From NCBI GenBank assembly GCA_017305635.1, contig JAFKKF010000014.1, positions 62,001-126,000 on the forward strand: a stretch of 64,000 nucleotides of DNA. Reading direction: 5' to 3'. This DNA comes from Hyphomicrobiales bacterium. GTDB lineage: Bacteria; Pseudomonadota; Alphaproteobacteria; Rhizobiales; Kaistiaceae. Each line of letters starts with the position of its first letter. Within the stretch, counting starts at the first letter, position 1. This document shows positions 41,815-52,919 of the stretch, piece after piece. The position numbers and the translations under genes were made by a program. The notes below the pieces were generated by a model that did no database searches, was not told where the DNA came from, and saw only the letters and a program-made list of their open reading frames with translations.

Positions 41815-43626
41815 ATGCGTGGCCATATCGCGACCCCATCTCATTCCGCCCAGTCTGGTTCCGCCCAGCCTCGTTCCGTCTGCATGCTTTCGATCCTGAT
41901 GGCCGCCACGGCGCTCGGCGGCGTTTCACCGGCCTTCGCCGCGACGCCCGGCGGGGTGGTCGACGGCGTCCCGACCATCCAGGCCTGCGCGCAGCTCGGC
42001 TTCGCGCCGCCGGCGATCCAGGACGAGGACGGCTATGCGCCGAACAAGGCGCGCACCTATACCCGCTCGGGCGGCGCGCCGAAGCTCGCGGCGCCAACCG
42101 GCGTTCCGCCCATGCCGCCGCCGAGCGCCACCTTCGCCATGGAGGCGGCGCCCGCCATGGGCGGCGTGGTCGCCAACCAGCCGATGGCCGGCGACGTCGA
42201 GACGGAGAAGTACCCGCACGCCACGCAGAACCCGATCAAGGAAGTGGCGGAGCAGCCGGTATCGACCTTCTCCATCGACGTCGACACGGCCTCCTATGCC
42301 AATGTCCGGCGCTACCTCGCGCAGGGCTCGCTGCCGCCGCGCGACGCCGTGCGCGTCGAGGAGATGCTCAACTATTTCGACTATGGCTACCAGAAGCCGA
42401 CGGCGGCCGAGACGCCATTCCAGCCGACGGTGACGATGACGCCCTCGCCCTGGGCGAACGGCAAGCACATCGTCCATATCGGCCTGCAGGGCTACGACAT
42501 CGCCCATGACAAGCAGCCGCCCTTGAACCTCACGTTCCTGATCGACGTGTCCGGCTCGATGGATGATCCCGACAAGCTGCCGCTGGCGCAGAAGGCGCTG
42601 AACATCCTCGTCGACCAGCTGCGGCCGGAGGATCGCGTCTCGCTCGCCGTCTATGCCGGCAATGCCGGGGCGGTGCTGGCGCCGACGCCTGGCAACGAGA
42701 AGCTGAAGATCCGCTGCGCGATCAATGCGCTCCATGCCGGTGGGTCGACCGCCGGCGGCGAAGGCCTGGCGCTCGCCTATGCCATGGCCGAGCAGGGCTA
42801 CCAGAAGCAGGCGGCCAACCGCGTGATCCTGATGACCGACGGCGACTTCAACGTCGGCGTCGCCGATCCGAACAAGCTGCAGGACTTCGTCGCGGAGAAG
42901 CGGAAGACCGGCGTCTATCTCTCGGTCTTCGGCCTCGGCGGCGGCAACTACAACGACCTGATGATGCAGACCCTCTCGCAGGCCGGCAACGGCACGGCGG
43001 GCTATGTCGATACGCTCGACGAGGCGCGGAAGCTGTTCCACGACGATTTCTCGTCCTCTGTCTTCCCGATCGCCGACGACGTGAAGATCCAGGTGGAGTT
43101 CAATCCGGCCCGCGTCGCGGAGTACCGGCTGATCGGCTACGAAACCCGGCTGCTCAACCGCGAGGACTTCAACAATGACCGCGTCGATGCCGGCGAGGTC
43201 GGGTCGGGCGCCTCGGTGACGGCGCTCTACGAGATCACGCCGGTCGGCGGCCCGCTGTCGAGCGATCCGCTCCGCTACCATTCGGTCTCAGCCGGCGGGC
43301 AGGAAGACAAGGGCGACGAGCTCGCCTTCCTCAAGATCCGCTACAAGCTGCCGGGTGAGGGCACCTCGCACCTCATTACGCGGCCGATCACGGATGCCGA
43401 TGCGGTCCCGTCGGTCGACAAGGCGCCGGAGGCGACGCGCTGGGCGGTGGCGGTGGCTGCCTATGGCCAGCGGCTCCGCGGCGACACCTATGTGCAGGCG
43501 GGCTACGACTGGGATTCGATCCTCGCCCTGGCACAGGGCGCGCGCGGCGATGATCCCTTCGGCATCCGCGCCGAGTTCGTGAAGCTGGTGCGTTCCGCCG
43601 AGACGGCGCACTCGATCAACGAATAG
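41815..43626 (+). CDS. Secreted von Willebrand factor type A domain protein
   Basis: 603 residues. A signal peptide runs to about residue 42 (LSILMAATALGG then AFA), followed by a Pro/Ala-rich linker, an N-terminal accessory domain (FSIDVDTASYANVRRYLAQG, about 155-235) and a VWA domain with a complete MIDAS start DVSGSMD at residue 244, GGSTAGGEGL and RVILMTDGDFNVG. The C-terminal domain (VKIQVEFNPARVAEYRLIGY onward) is that of YfbK-type proteins. GGGAGGACG before ATG 41815 fixes the start; the longer upstream frame is non-coding. The role is probably metal-dependent protein binding in the periplasm. A terminator follows. Confidence 0.85.
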   Translation: MRGHIATPSHSAQSGSAQPRSVCMLSILMAATALGGVSPAFAATPGGVVDGVPTIQACAQLGFAPPAIQDEDGYAPNKARTYTRSGGAPKLAAPTGVPPMPPPSATFAMEAAPAMGGVVANQPMAGDVETEKYPHATQNPIKEVAEQPVSTFSIDVDTASYANVRRYLAQGSLPPRDAVRVEEMLNYFDYGYQKPTAAETPFQPTVTMTPSPWANGKHIVHIGLQGYDIAHDKQPPLNLTFLIDVSGSMDDPDKLPLAQKALNILVDQLRPEDRVSLAVYAGNAGAVLAPTPGNEKLKIRCAINALHAGGSTAGGEGLALAYAMAEQGYQKQAANRVILMTDGDFNVGVADPNKLQDFVAEKRKTGVYLSVFGLGGGNYNDLMMQTLSQAGNGTAGYVDTLDEARKLFHDDFSSSVFPIADDVKIQVEFNPARVAEYRLIGYETRLLNREDFNNDRVDAGEVGSGASVTALYEITPVGGPLSSDPLRYHSVSAGGQEDKGDELAFLKIRYKLPGEGTSHLITRPITDADAVPSVDKAPEATRWAVAVAAYGQRLRGDTYVQAGYDWDSILALAQGARGDDPFGIRAEFVKLVRSAETAHSINE

Positions 43627-43649
43627 CCGGTACGGCTTCGGCAGCATCG

Positions 43650-43682
43650 TCCCCGGCGTCTCGGGCGCCGGGGATTTCTCTT
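43650..43682 (+). terminator. Rho-independent terminator after the VWA gene
   Basis: TCCCCGGCG (43650-43658), loop TCTCGGG, CGCCGGGGA (43666-43674): perfect 9-bp stem followed by TTTCTCTT. It lies 23 bases after the stop codon and separates the VWA gene from kdsA. Confidence 0.8.
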
Positions 43683-43743
43683 GTCCGCCAGGTATTTGCC
43701 GGGGAGTGGCCTTTGTCGTCGCGATCGCTATGATCCGCGCGCC

Positions 43744-44577
43744 ATGAAGCCCAATCATCACGTCCCGGTCGGCGCCGTCACCTTCGGCAACGACTTGCCG
43801 CTCGCCCTCATTGCCGGCCCGTGCCAGCTCGAATCCCGGCAGCACGCCTTCGACATGGCGGGCCGGCTGAAGGAGATGGCCGCGCGGCTCGGCATCGGCC
43901 TCGTCTACAAGACGAGCTTCGACAAGGCCAACCGCACCAGCCTCAAGGGCAAGCGCGGCATGGGGCTCGACAAGGCGCTCGCCATCTTCGCGGACCTGAG
44001 GAAAGACCTCGGCCTGCCGATCCTCACCGACGTGCACGAGCGGGCGCAATGCGCCGAGGTGGCGCCCGTCGTGGACATCCTGCAGATACCCGCCTTCCTC
44101 AGCCGGCAGACGGACCTGCTGATCGCCGCCGCCGAGACCGGCAAGGTGGTGAACGTGAAGAAGGGCCAGTTCCTCGCGCCCTGGGACATGAAGAACGTCG
44201 CCGCCAAGATCACCGAGAGCGGCAATGCGAACGTGCTGCTCACCGAGCGCGGCGCGAGCTTCGGCTACAACACGCTGGTCTCGGACATGCGCTCGCTGCC
44301 GATCATGGCGGAGACGGGCGCGCCGGTGATCTTCGACGCGACGCATTCGGTGCAGCAGCCGGGCGGGCAGGGGACGTCGTCGGGGGGCGACCGGCGCTAC
44401 GTGCCGGTGCTGGCGCGGGCGGCGGTGGCGGTCGGCGTCGCCGGCGTTTTCATCGAGACGCACCAGGACCCGGACAACGCGCCCTCCGACGGGCCGAACA
44501 TGATCCAGATCGATCGCCTGCCGGCGCTGCTCGAGACGCTGATCGCGCTCGACCGGGTGGCGAAGGGGGCTGTCTAG
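43744..44577 (+). CDS. kdsA: 3-deoxy-8-phosphooctulonate synthase (Kdo-8-phosphate synthase)
   Basis: Condenses phosphoenolpyruvate with arabinose 5-phosphate to make Kdo-8-phosphate for the LPS core. The 277-residue TIM barrel has [67 protein letters not shown] and [18 protein letters not shown]. The Cys in AGPCQLES, with the downstream His, Glu and Asp, places it in the metal-dependent class rather than the E. coli class, which has Asn there. No strong ribosome site is seen. Its stop shares a CTAG with the convergent gene. Confidence 0.96.
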   Translation: MKPNHHVPVGAVTFGNDLPLALIAGPCQLESRQHAFDMAGRLKEMAARLGIGLVYKTSFDKANRTSLKGKRGMGLDKALAIFADLRKDLGLPILTDVHERAQCAEVAPVVDILQIPAFLSRQTDLLIAAAETGKVVNVKKGQFLAPWDMKNVAAKITESGNANVLLTERGASFGYNTLVSDMRSLPIMAETGAPVIFDATHSVQQPGGQGTSSGGDRRYVPVLARAAVAVGVAGVFIETHQDPDNAPSDGPNMIQIDRLPALLETLIALDRVAKGAV

Positions 44578-45428
44578 GCCTTCGGCCTGAAGGCCGTCCT
44601 TATCAGGCTTCCGAAGCCTTCGGGCGGCTCGCCGGCGGCAGCATAGGTGTAAAGCGCGGCGGAATAGATGCCGGTCAGCGCGGCGCCGATCGTGGCGACC
44701 GGGATGATGATGGCGGCGGCAAGCAGATAGACGACGATGGCGAGGTCCCGGTGGCCTGCGCCTCCGAGCAGCAGGGCCCCGCCATGCGCCAGCACCGCGA
44801 CCACGCCGATGATGCCGCTGACGACCAGCGATATGCCGCCATTGCCGACGAGGTTCTCGCCCCAGGTGTCGCGCAGCAGCCGCGCGCTCTTCTTCACCGC
44901 CTCGACCGGGCCGACGCCCTCGGCGGCGAGCACCGGAACGACGAGGAAGGTCACCACGGTCCAGGCTAGGTCGAGCGTGCCGCCGATGATCCTGCCGATG
45001 ATGCCACGATTGGCAAGCAGGCGGAGGAGCAGTCCGACGGTGCCGGCGATGATGGCATAGCCGAAGATCGAGCCGATGCGGCTGAAGGCGAGCCTGAAGG
45101 CATCGACGATGGTCGGATCGCCGCCGTTCAGCTTGGCGATAGCCGCGCCGGCGAGGGCGGTGTTGAAGAAGATGACGATGAAATAGAGGGCCACGTAGAC
45201 GATGAACATCCAGACATAGACGTTGACGTCGGTGGCGAGATCGGGCGCGCCGCTCTTCAGCTTCTCGAAGAAGCCGGCGGCGAAGGCGTCCCATACGAAG
45301 AAGCCGCCGACCAGCAGGACGGCGAGGCCGGAGAAGAGCGGGAAGAGCAGAAACTTCTTCTCCTCGCGCAGTATCGCGGCACTGGCCATCACGATCTCGA
45401 GGCTGCGCGCCAACCGGACCCCGAACAT
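44574..45428 (-). CDS. DUF6159-like integral membrane protein
   Basis: 284 residues with about six hydrophobic helices ([98 protein letters not shown]). The loops contain [20 protein letters not shown] and [20 protein letters not shown], a pattern I associate with a widespread family of bacterial membrane proteins of unknown function. The 4-base overlap with kdsA is only at the stop codons. The function is unknown. Confidence 0.75.
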   Translation of the reverse strand: MFGVRLARSLEIVMASAAILREEKKFLLFPLFSGLAVLLVGGFFVWDAFAAGFFEKLKSGAPDLATDVNVYVWMFIVYVALYFIVIFFNTALAGAAIAKLNGGDPTIVDAFRLAFSRIGSIFGYAIIAGTVGLLLRLLANRGIIGRIIGGTLDLAWTVVTFLVVPVLAAEGVGPVEAVKKSARLLRDTWGENLVGNGGISLVVSGIIGVVAVLAHGGALLLGGAGHRDLAIVVYLLAAAIIIPVATIGAALTGIYSAALYTYAAAGEPPEGFGSLIRTAFRPKA

Positions 45429-45560
45429 GGCAATGCTCCCTCCGGCGGGCTGCCGGCGGGTTGCCCTACAACCTTGGGCTGAAGGAAGGGTGAAGCGGTT
45501 GGACTAACGAGTGCTTTTCGAGGCGGGGCGGCTTGTCCGCTCCGCGGCATTTCTCCCTCC

Positions 45561-45587
45561 GTCATCGCCGGGCCTGTCCGCGATGAC
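45561..45587. repeat. Intergenic palindrome
   Basis: GTCATCGC (45561-45568), 11 bases CGGGCCTGTCC, GCGATGAC (45580-45587): a perfect 8-bp inverted repeat. The GTCATCGCCGGGC start resembles a palindromic element repeated many times between genes in Hyphomicrobiales. It lies in the 186-base gap between two minus-strand genes, 28 bases after the TMEM175-like gene's stop, and could act as its terminator. Confidence 0.5.
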
Positions 45588-45614
45588 GACGTGAAGGAGC
45601 GGCCACGTCCGCCG

Positions 45615-46187
<573 letters not shown>

Positions 46188-46189
46188 CC

Positions 46190-46642
46190 TCACCCCCGTC
46201 CGATGTAAGGCCCGATGGCCTGATCCGCGATCCAGATGCCGTCCGGCGGCGCGCCGGTCTGCCAGAAGACGTCGATGGGCATGCCGCCGCGCGGATTGAA
46301 ATAGCCGCCGATGCGCAGCCAGCGCGGCGCGAGCAGCGCGACGAGGCGCTTGCCGATCGTCACCGTGCAGTCCTCGTGGAAGGCGCCGTGGTTGCGGAAG
46401 GACTGGAGGTAGAGCTTCAGCGACTTCGATTCGACCAGCCATTTGCCGGGAACGTAGTCGATCATCAGGATGCCGAAATCGGGCTGGCCGGTGACCGGGC
46501 AGATGGAGGTGAATTCGGGGAAGGTGAAGCGGGCGACATAGCCGGTGCCGTCGTGCGGATTGGGCACGCGGTCGAGCTTCGCCTTTTCCGGCGCATCGGG
46601 CATGGCGACCCGGCGGCCGAGCTGCAGTTTCGTCTTTGCCAT
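46190..46642 (-). CDS. queF: NADPH-dependent 7-cyano-7-deazaguanine reductase
   Basis: Reduces preQ0 to preQ1 in queuosine synthesis. The 150-residue short (unimodular) form has the nucleophile Cys48 in [14 protein letters not shown], Asp55, the QueF motif [20 protein letters not shown] with Glu71 and Ser72, and the HEDC segment around residue 89. ATG 46642 is chosen because the conserved protein starts there. It lies 32 bases after the DUF1835 gene and 2 before the channel gene. Confidence 0.96.
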   Translation of the reverse strand: MAKTKLQLGRRVAMPDAPEKAKLDRVPNPHDGTGYVARFTFPEFTSICPVTGQPDFGILMIDYVPGKWLVESKSLKLYLQSFRNHGAFHEDCTVTIGKRLVALLAPRWLRIGGYFNPRGGMPIDVFWQTGAPPDGIWIADQAIGPYIGRG

Positions 46643-46674
46643 AGCGATATCCGTTCGGAGGTCCGGCGCGCGTT

Positions 46675-49027
<2,353 letters not shown>

Positions 49028-49182
49028 GGCGACGGTTCGGCTATTTTGGTGGAGATGATGTTCCGCTGTTCCTGCTGGCAATCTACGGCAAGAACCAGAA
49101 GACCGATCTTGACGCCGCCGAGAGGAATGAACTGGCGATGATCCTTCCGCGGATCGCAGCAGCGTACAGGAGGGGAAAATAG
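49028..49182 (+). pseudogene. Truncated HigB/RelE-type toxin remnant
   Basis: Frame 1 after the eno stop reads RRFGYFGGDDVPLFLLAIYG then KNQKTDLDAAERNELAMILP and IAAAYRRGK, ending TAG at 49180. This is the C-terminal half of a RelE/HigB-like mRNA-interferase toxin (the family pattern is R-x-I-Y-Y-F-G-G-D-D-V-P, LLxxYxKNxK, L-T/D-x-x-E). About 50 of the usual 105 residues remain; the 5' half is gone and the join is immediately after eno. No start codon in this frame. It lies 2 bases before the antitoxin, as in an intact operon. Confidence 0.75.
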
Positions 49183-49184
49183 CC

Positions 49185-49481
49185 ATGGGCAAGTTTGGCA
49201 AAGAACTCATCCAGAGCGCCAAGGAGGCCTTGGCGATCGCCGAAGGGCGCATGGTGCCGGCGCGGGTGATCCAGCCGCGGGGCGTGGATGTTGCGGCCAT
49301 TCGGAAACGCCTCGGCCTCTCCCAGGGAAAATTTGCCTCGCGCTTCGGCCTTTCGGCGGCAACTGTCCGGGATTGGGAACAGGGCCGACGCGTGCCTGAT
49401 CGGATCGCCACGAATCTCCTTCTGGTGATCGAGCATGCGCCAGAGACCGTTGATGAGGCTCTGGCTGTCCCTGGGGAATAA
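49185..49481 (+). CDS. HigA-like XRE antitoxin, orphaned
   Basis: 98 residues with a helix-turn-helix of the XRE class in the C-terminal half (VDVAAIRKRLGLSQGKFASR, FGLSAATVRDWEQGRRVPD, residues about 34-72). It is the usual partner of the HigB-type toxin whose remnant precedes it; AGGAGG lies 12 bases before the ATG. With the toxin broken, it would be an orphan antitoxin: it may still bind DNA or protect against similar toxins from elsewhere. Confidence 0.85.
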   Translation: MGKFGKELIQSAKEALAIAEGRMVPARVIQPRGVDVAAIRKRLGLSQGKFASRFGLSAATVRDWEQGRRVPDRIATNLLLVIEHAPETVDEALAVPGE

Positions 49482-49548
49482 TACGCCGCAACACTCCGTT
49501 AAGCCTGTTCGGGCGAGAGTGGCGGCGCAACCGGACCGCATTCGCCCG

Positions 49549-49881
49549 ATGATCACCCGCCAGCGCCGCTCGTCGCCCCTCAGCCGCCTGTGGATGCCGC
49601 TGCTCACGGCGGCGTTCCTCGGCTATTTCGGCTACCATGCCTTCTCGGGCGCCTTCGGCAAATGGTCGATGGACCGGATGAAGGTCGAGACGGCGAACCT
49701 CGAATCCCAACTCGCCACGCTCAAGACGGAGCGGGCCAATCTCGAGCGGAAGGTCGCGCTGCTCCGGCCGGAAAGCCTCGATGCCGACGTGGTCGACATG
49801 GAGGCGCGCTCCCAGCTCAACATGATGCGGCCTGATGAACTCGTGATTTCGTTCGGTGCGACGCAGCATCCGGCGAAATAG
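49549..49881 (+). CDS. ftsB: Septum formation initiator FtsB/DivIC
   Basis: Bitopic cell-division protein of the FtsQ-FtsL-FtsB subcomplex. The 110-residue protein has a basic N-terminus (MITRQRRSSPLSRLW), one membrane helix (MPLLTAAFLGYFGYHAF), a coiled coil (about 45-80; KVETANLESQLATLKTERAN) and the SLDADVVDMEARSQLNMMRP end typical of alphaproteobacterial DivIC proteins. The ATG at 49549 is chosen because the frame upstream is non-coding and the helix lies near the N-terminus. It lies between the toxin-antitoxin remains and pdhA. Confidence 0.88.
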   Translation: MITRQRRSSPLSRLWMPLLTAAFLGYFGYHAFSGAFGKWSMDRMKVETANLESQLATLKTERANLERKVALLRPESLDADVVDMEARSQLNMMRPDELVISFGATQHPAK

Positions 49882-49914
49882 CGCCAGCTTTTTCTGCTGC
49901 ACTGCAATATACCC

Positions 49915-50002
49915 TGCAAATCAGCATAATCGACTTGCGGGAAACACGGCCCGCGGTCCTTGGATTGATCCTTGGGTTCCGCTACGTTCCTTTGCAAATC
50001 AG
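49915..50002. promoter_or_regulatory. pdhA promoter region with a direct repeat
   Basis: TGCAAATCAG occurs at 49915-49924 and again at 49993-50002, the second copy near the likely start site. Between them lies a candidate promoter TTGGAT (49960-49965), a 17-base spacer, TACGTT (49983-49988). The -10 is poor. The repeat could be an operator for the pdh operon; the regulator is unknown. The gap 49882-50027 holds no coding frame. Confidence 0.45.
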
Positions 50003-50027
50003 GGATGATGCGCAAGAGGAGCAATGA

Positions 50028-51086
50028 ATGGCGAAAGCCGAGCGTAAAGCGGAGAAACCGGTAACGTCACCCGCGATCGTCTCCAACGCCCGACCGACCC
50101 TGGCTACTTCCAAGAACGATCCCCCCGCGCTGACGCAGAAGCAGGAGCGCGACGCCTTCGAGATGATGCTCCTCATCCGTCGTTTCGAGGAGCGCGCCGG
50201 CCAGATGTACGGCATGGGCCTCATCGGCGGATTCTGCCATCTCTACATCGGCCAGGAAGCGGTCGTCGTCGGCATGCAGATGGCGATCGGCGAGGGCGAC
50301 CAGGTCATCACCGGCTATCGCGACCACGGCCACATGCTGGCGACCGGCATGGACCCGAAGGGCGTCATGGCCGAACTCACCGGCCGCCGCACCGGCTATT
50401 CGCACGGCAAGGGCGGCTCGATGCACATGTTCAGCCGCGAGAAGAACTTCTTCGGCGGCCACGGCATCGTCGGTGCGCAAGTCTCGCTCGGCACCGGGCT
50501 CGCCTTCGCCAACCGCTATCGCGGCAATGACCGCGTCAGCCTGACCTATTTCGGCGATGGCGCCGCCAACCAGGGCCAGGTCTACGAGAGCTTCAACATG
50601 GCGGAGCTGTGGAAGCTCCCGGTGATCTTCATCATCGAGAACAACCGCTACGCCATGGGCACCTCGGTGGCGCGCTCCTCGGCGCAGACCGATTTCTCGC
50701 GCCGCGGCCTGTCGTTCAACATTCCGGGCGAGCAGGTCGACGGCATGGACGTGCGCGCGGTGAAGGCGGCCGGCGAGAAGGCGGTTGCCTGGTGCCGCGC
50801 CGGCAAGGGCCCCTACATCCTCGAGATGCTCACCTATCGCTATCGCGGCCACTCCATGTCCGATCCGGCCAAGTACCGGACGCGCGAGGAGGTCAACAAG
50901 TTCCGCGACGAGCAGGACCCGATCGACATGGTGCGCGCGCGCCTCATCGAGAGGAAGTGGGCGACCGAGGAAGAGCTGAAGGAGATCGAGAAGCGCATCC
51001 GCGACATCGTCACCGAGGCGGCGGATTTCGCGCAGGCCGGTCCGGAGCCCGATCCGTCGGAACTGTGGACCGACATCACGCACTGA
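50028..51086 (+). CDS. pdhA: Pyruvate dehydrogenase E1 component, alpha subunit
   Basis: Thiamine-diphosphate-dependent decarboxylation of pyruvate, with PdhB. The 352-residue protein has LLIRRFEERAGQMYGMGLIG, GQEAVVVGMQMAIGEGDQVI, YSHGKGGSMHMFSREKNFFG and the thiamine/Mg motif YFGDGAANQGQVYESFNMAE followed by FIIENNRYAMGTS. RYRGHSMSDP is the conserved phosphorylation-loop region. AGAGGAGC before the ATG. It starts the pdhA-pdhB-(basic protein)-pdhC-(secreted protein)-lpd run. Confidence 0.97.
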   Translation: MAKAERKAEKPVTSPAIVSNARPTLATSKNDPPALTQKQERDAFEMMLLIRRFEERAGQMYGMGLIGGFCHLYIGQEAVVVGMQMAIGEGDQVITGYRDHGHMLATGMDPKGVMAELTGRRTGYSHGKGGSMHMFSREKNFFGGHGIVGAQVSLGTGLAFANRYRGNDRVSLTYFGDGAANQGQVYESFNMAELWKLPVIFIIENNRYAMGTSVARSSAQTDFSRRGLSFNIPGEQVDGMDVRAVKAAGEKAVAWCRAGKGPYILEMLTYRYRGHSMSDPAKYRTREEVNKFRDEQDPIDMVRARLIERKWATEEELKEIEKRIRDIVTEAADFAQAGPEPDPSELWTDITH

Positions 51087-51201
51087 GCCGGGAGTAGCGC
51101 CCATGTGCCTCGCGCCGCGCCGGATCGGAAGTGCCGACCGGAGCCGCGGCCGGGCGGGGGCGCGGCCCACCGACTTACTCGCTTTTCAGGGAACCTGACC
51201 G

Positions 51202-52608
51202 ATGCCGATCGAAATCCTCATGCCGGCCCTGTCGCCGACGATGGAGGAGGGAAAGCTCTCCAAGTGGATGAAGAAGGAGGGCGATTCCGTGAAGCCCGGC
51301 GACGTCATCGCCGAGATCGAGACCGACAAGGCGACGATGGAGGTCGAGGCGGTCGACGAGGGCAAGATCGCGCGGATCCTGATCCCCGAGGGCACCGACA
51401 ACGTGAAGGTCAACACGCCGATCGCGGTGCTGGCCGGCGATGGCGAGTCGGTCGCGGCGGCCGCCAAGGCGCCGGTGCAGCAGGCGCCGGCGGGCATGGA
51501 GGAGGCGGCCGAATCCGCCGCGCCGGCGGTTGCCGAAGCTCCTGCGGTGCGCGAGGCGCCGGCCAAGGCTCCCGCTGCGCCGAAGCTCCGGGAGCTCGCC
51601 GATCCCGACCTGCCGTCCGGCACCGAGATGGTGACGATGACCGTGCGCGAGGCGCTCCGCGACGCCATGGCCGAGGAGATGCGCCGCGACGGCGACGTCT
51701 TCGTCATGGGCGAGGAAGTGGCCGAGTACCAGGGCGCCTACAAGGTGACGCAGGGCCTGCTCGAGGAGTTCGGGGCGCGCCGCGTCATCGACACGCCGAT
51801 CACCGAGCACGGCTTTGCCGGCCTCGGCGTCGGCGCGGCGCTCTCGGGCCTGAAGCCGGTGGTCGAGTTCATGACTTTCAACTTCGCCATGCAGGCGATC
51901 GACCAGATCATCAACTCGGCGGCGAAGACGCTCTACATGTCCGGCGGGCAGATGGGCTGCCCGATCGTCTTCCGCGGCCCGAACGGCGCCGCCGCCCGCG
52001 TCGCGGCCCAGCACAGCCAGGACTATTCGGCCTGGTACTCGCAGGTGCCCGGCCTCAAGGTCGTGCAGCCCTATTCGGCGGCCGATGCGAAGGGCCTGCT
52101 CAAGGCGGCGATCCGCGACCCGAACCCGGTCGTGTTCCTCGAGAACGAGATCCTCTACGGCCAGTCCTTCGAGGTGCCGAAGCTCGACGACTTCGTCCTG
52201 CCGATCGGCAAGGCGCGCATCGCGCGCGCGGGCAAGGACCTCACCATCATCTCCTTCGGGATCGGCATGACCTATGCGCTGAAGGCGGCGAACGAGCTCG
52301 CCTCGCTTGGCATCGACGCCGAGGTGATCGACCTGAGGACGCTTCGTCCGCTCGACTTCGACACGATCATCGAGTCGGTGAAGAAGACCAACCGCGCGAT
52401 CACGGTGGAGGAGGGCTGGCCGACCAACTCGGTGGGCAGCCACGTCGCTTCCGAGATCACGGTGCGCGCCTTCGACCACCTCGACGCGCCGGTCATCAAG
52501 GTCAGCGGCAAGGACGTGCCGATGCCCTATGCGGCGAACCTCGAGAAGCTGGCGCTGCCCTCGGTCGCCGACGTCGTCGAGGCGGCGAAGGCGGTCACCT
52601 ATCGCTGA
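51202..52608 (+). CDS. pdhB: Pyruvate dehydrogenase E1 component, beta subunit with N-terminal lipoyl domain
   Basis: Beta half of E1. The 468-residue protein is longer than plain E1-beta because residues 1-80 form a lipoyl domain ([20 protein letters not shown]; lipoyl-Lys43 in [14 protein letters not shown]), a layout typical of Hyphomicrobiales. An Ala/Pro-rich linker (about 85-135) leads to the E1-beta core: [80 protein letters not shown] and [17 protein letters not shown]. It follows pdhA after 115 bases. Confidence 0.97.
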   Translation: MPIEILMPALSPTMEEGKLSKWMKKEGDSVKPGDVIAEIETDKATMEVEAVDEGKIARILIPEGTDNVKVNTPIAVLAGDGESVAAAAKAPVQQAPAGMEEAAESAAPAVAEAPAVREAPAKAPAAPKLRELADPDLPSGTEMVTMTVREALRDAMAEEMRRDGDVFVMGEEVAEYQGAYKVTQGLLEEFGARRVIDTPITEHGFAGLGVGAALSGLKPVVEFMTFNFAMQAIDQIINSAAKTLYMSGGQMGCPIVFRGPNGAAARVAAQHSQDYSAWYSQVPGLKVVQPYSAADAKGLLKAAIRDPNPVVFLENEILYGQSFEVPKLDDFVLPIGKARIARAGKDLTIISFGIGMTYALKAANELASLGIDAEVIDLRTLRPLDFDTIIESVKKTNRAITVEEGWPTNSVGSHVASEITVRAFDHLDAPVIKVSGKDVPMPYAANLEKLALPSVADVVEAAKAVTYR

Positions 52609-52623
52609 CGAGAAGGAGAGGCC

Positions 52624-52914
52624 ATGGCTGAAGAATCCCTGATCGAGAAGGCGCTGGAGGCGATCCTGCCGAAGCCGCGGAAGCGTGCGGCCAAGCCCGC
52701 CGCCACCCATACGCAGAAGCTCGCGGCGGTGCAGAAGAAGCTGACCCAGCTCTCGCGCGACGTCGAGAAGCTGGCGCGTCTCGTCGCGCAGAGCCAGAAG
52801 GGCGGCGCGGGCGCGAAGACCTCATCCCGGACGGCCAAGCCCGCCCGGGCCACGACCAAGAAGACGGCTGCCCGCAGGAAGGTGCGGGTCAAGAAACCGC
52901 TGAAGAAGAGCTGA
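52624..52914 (+). CDS. Small basic protein in the pdh operon, function unknown
   Basis: 96 residues. Residues 1-60 contain two amphipathic helix-like stretches (SLIEKALEAILPKPRKR and TQKLAAVQKKLTQLSRDVEK); the rest is a Lys/Arg/Ala/Pro tail (TTKKTAARRKVRVKKPLKKS) resembling histone-H1-like or DNA-binding tails. GAAGGAGAG lies before the ATG. It is 15 bases after pdhB and 5 before pdhC, so it is certainly cotranscribed. Base composition matches its neighbours. I do not know a family; it could bind nucleic acid or an acidic part of the complex. Confidence 0.75.
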   Translation: MAEESLIEKALEAILPKPRKRAAKPAATHTQKLAAVQKKLTQLSRDVEKLARLVAQSQKGGAGAKTSSRTAKPARATTKKTAARRKVRVKKPLKKS

Positions 52915-52919
52915 AAGCC

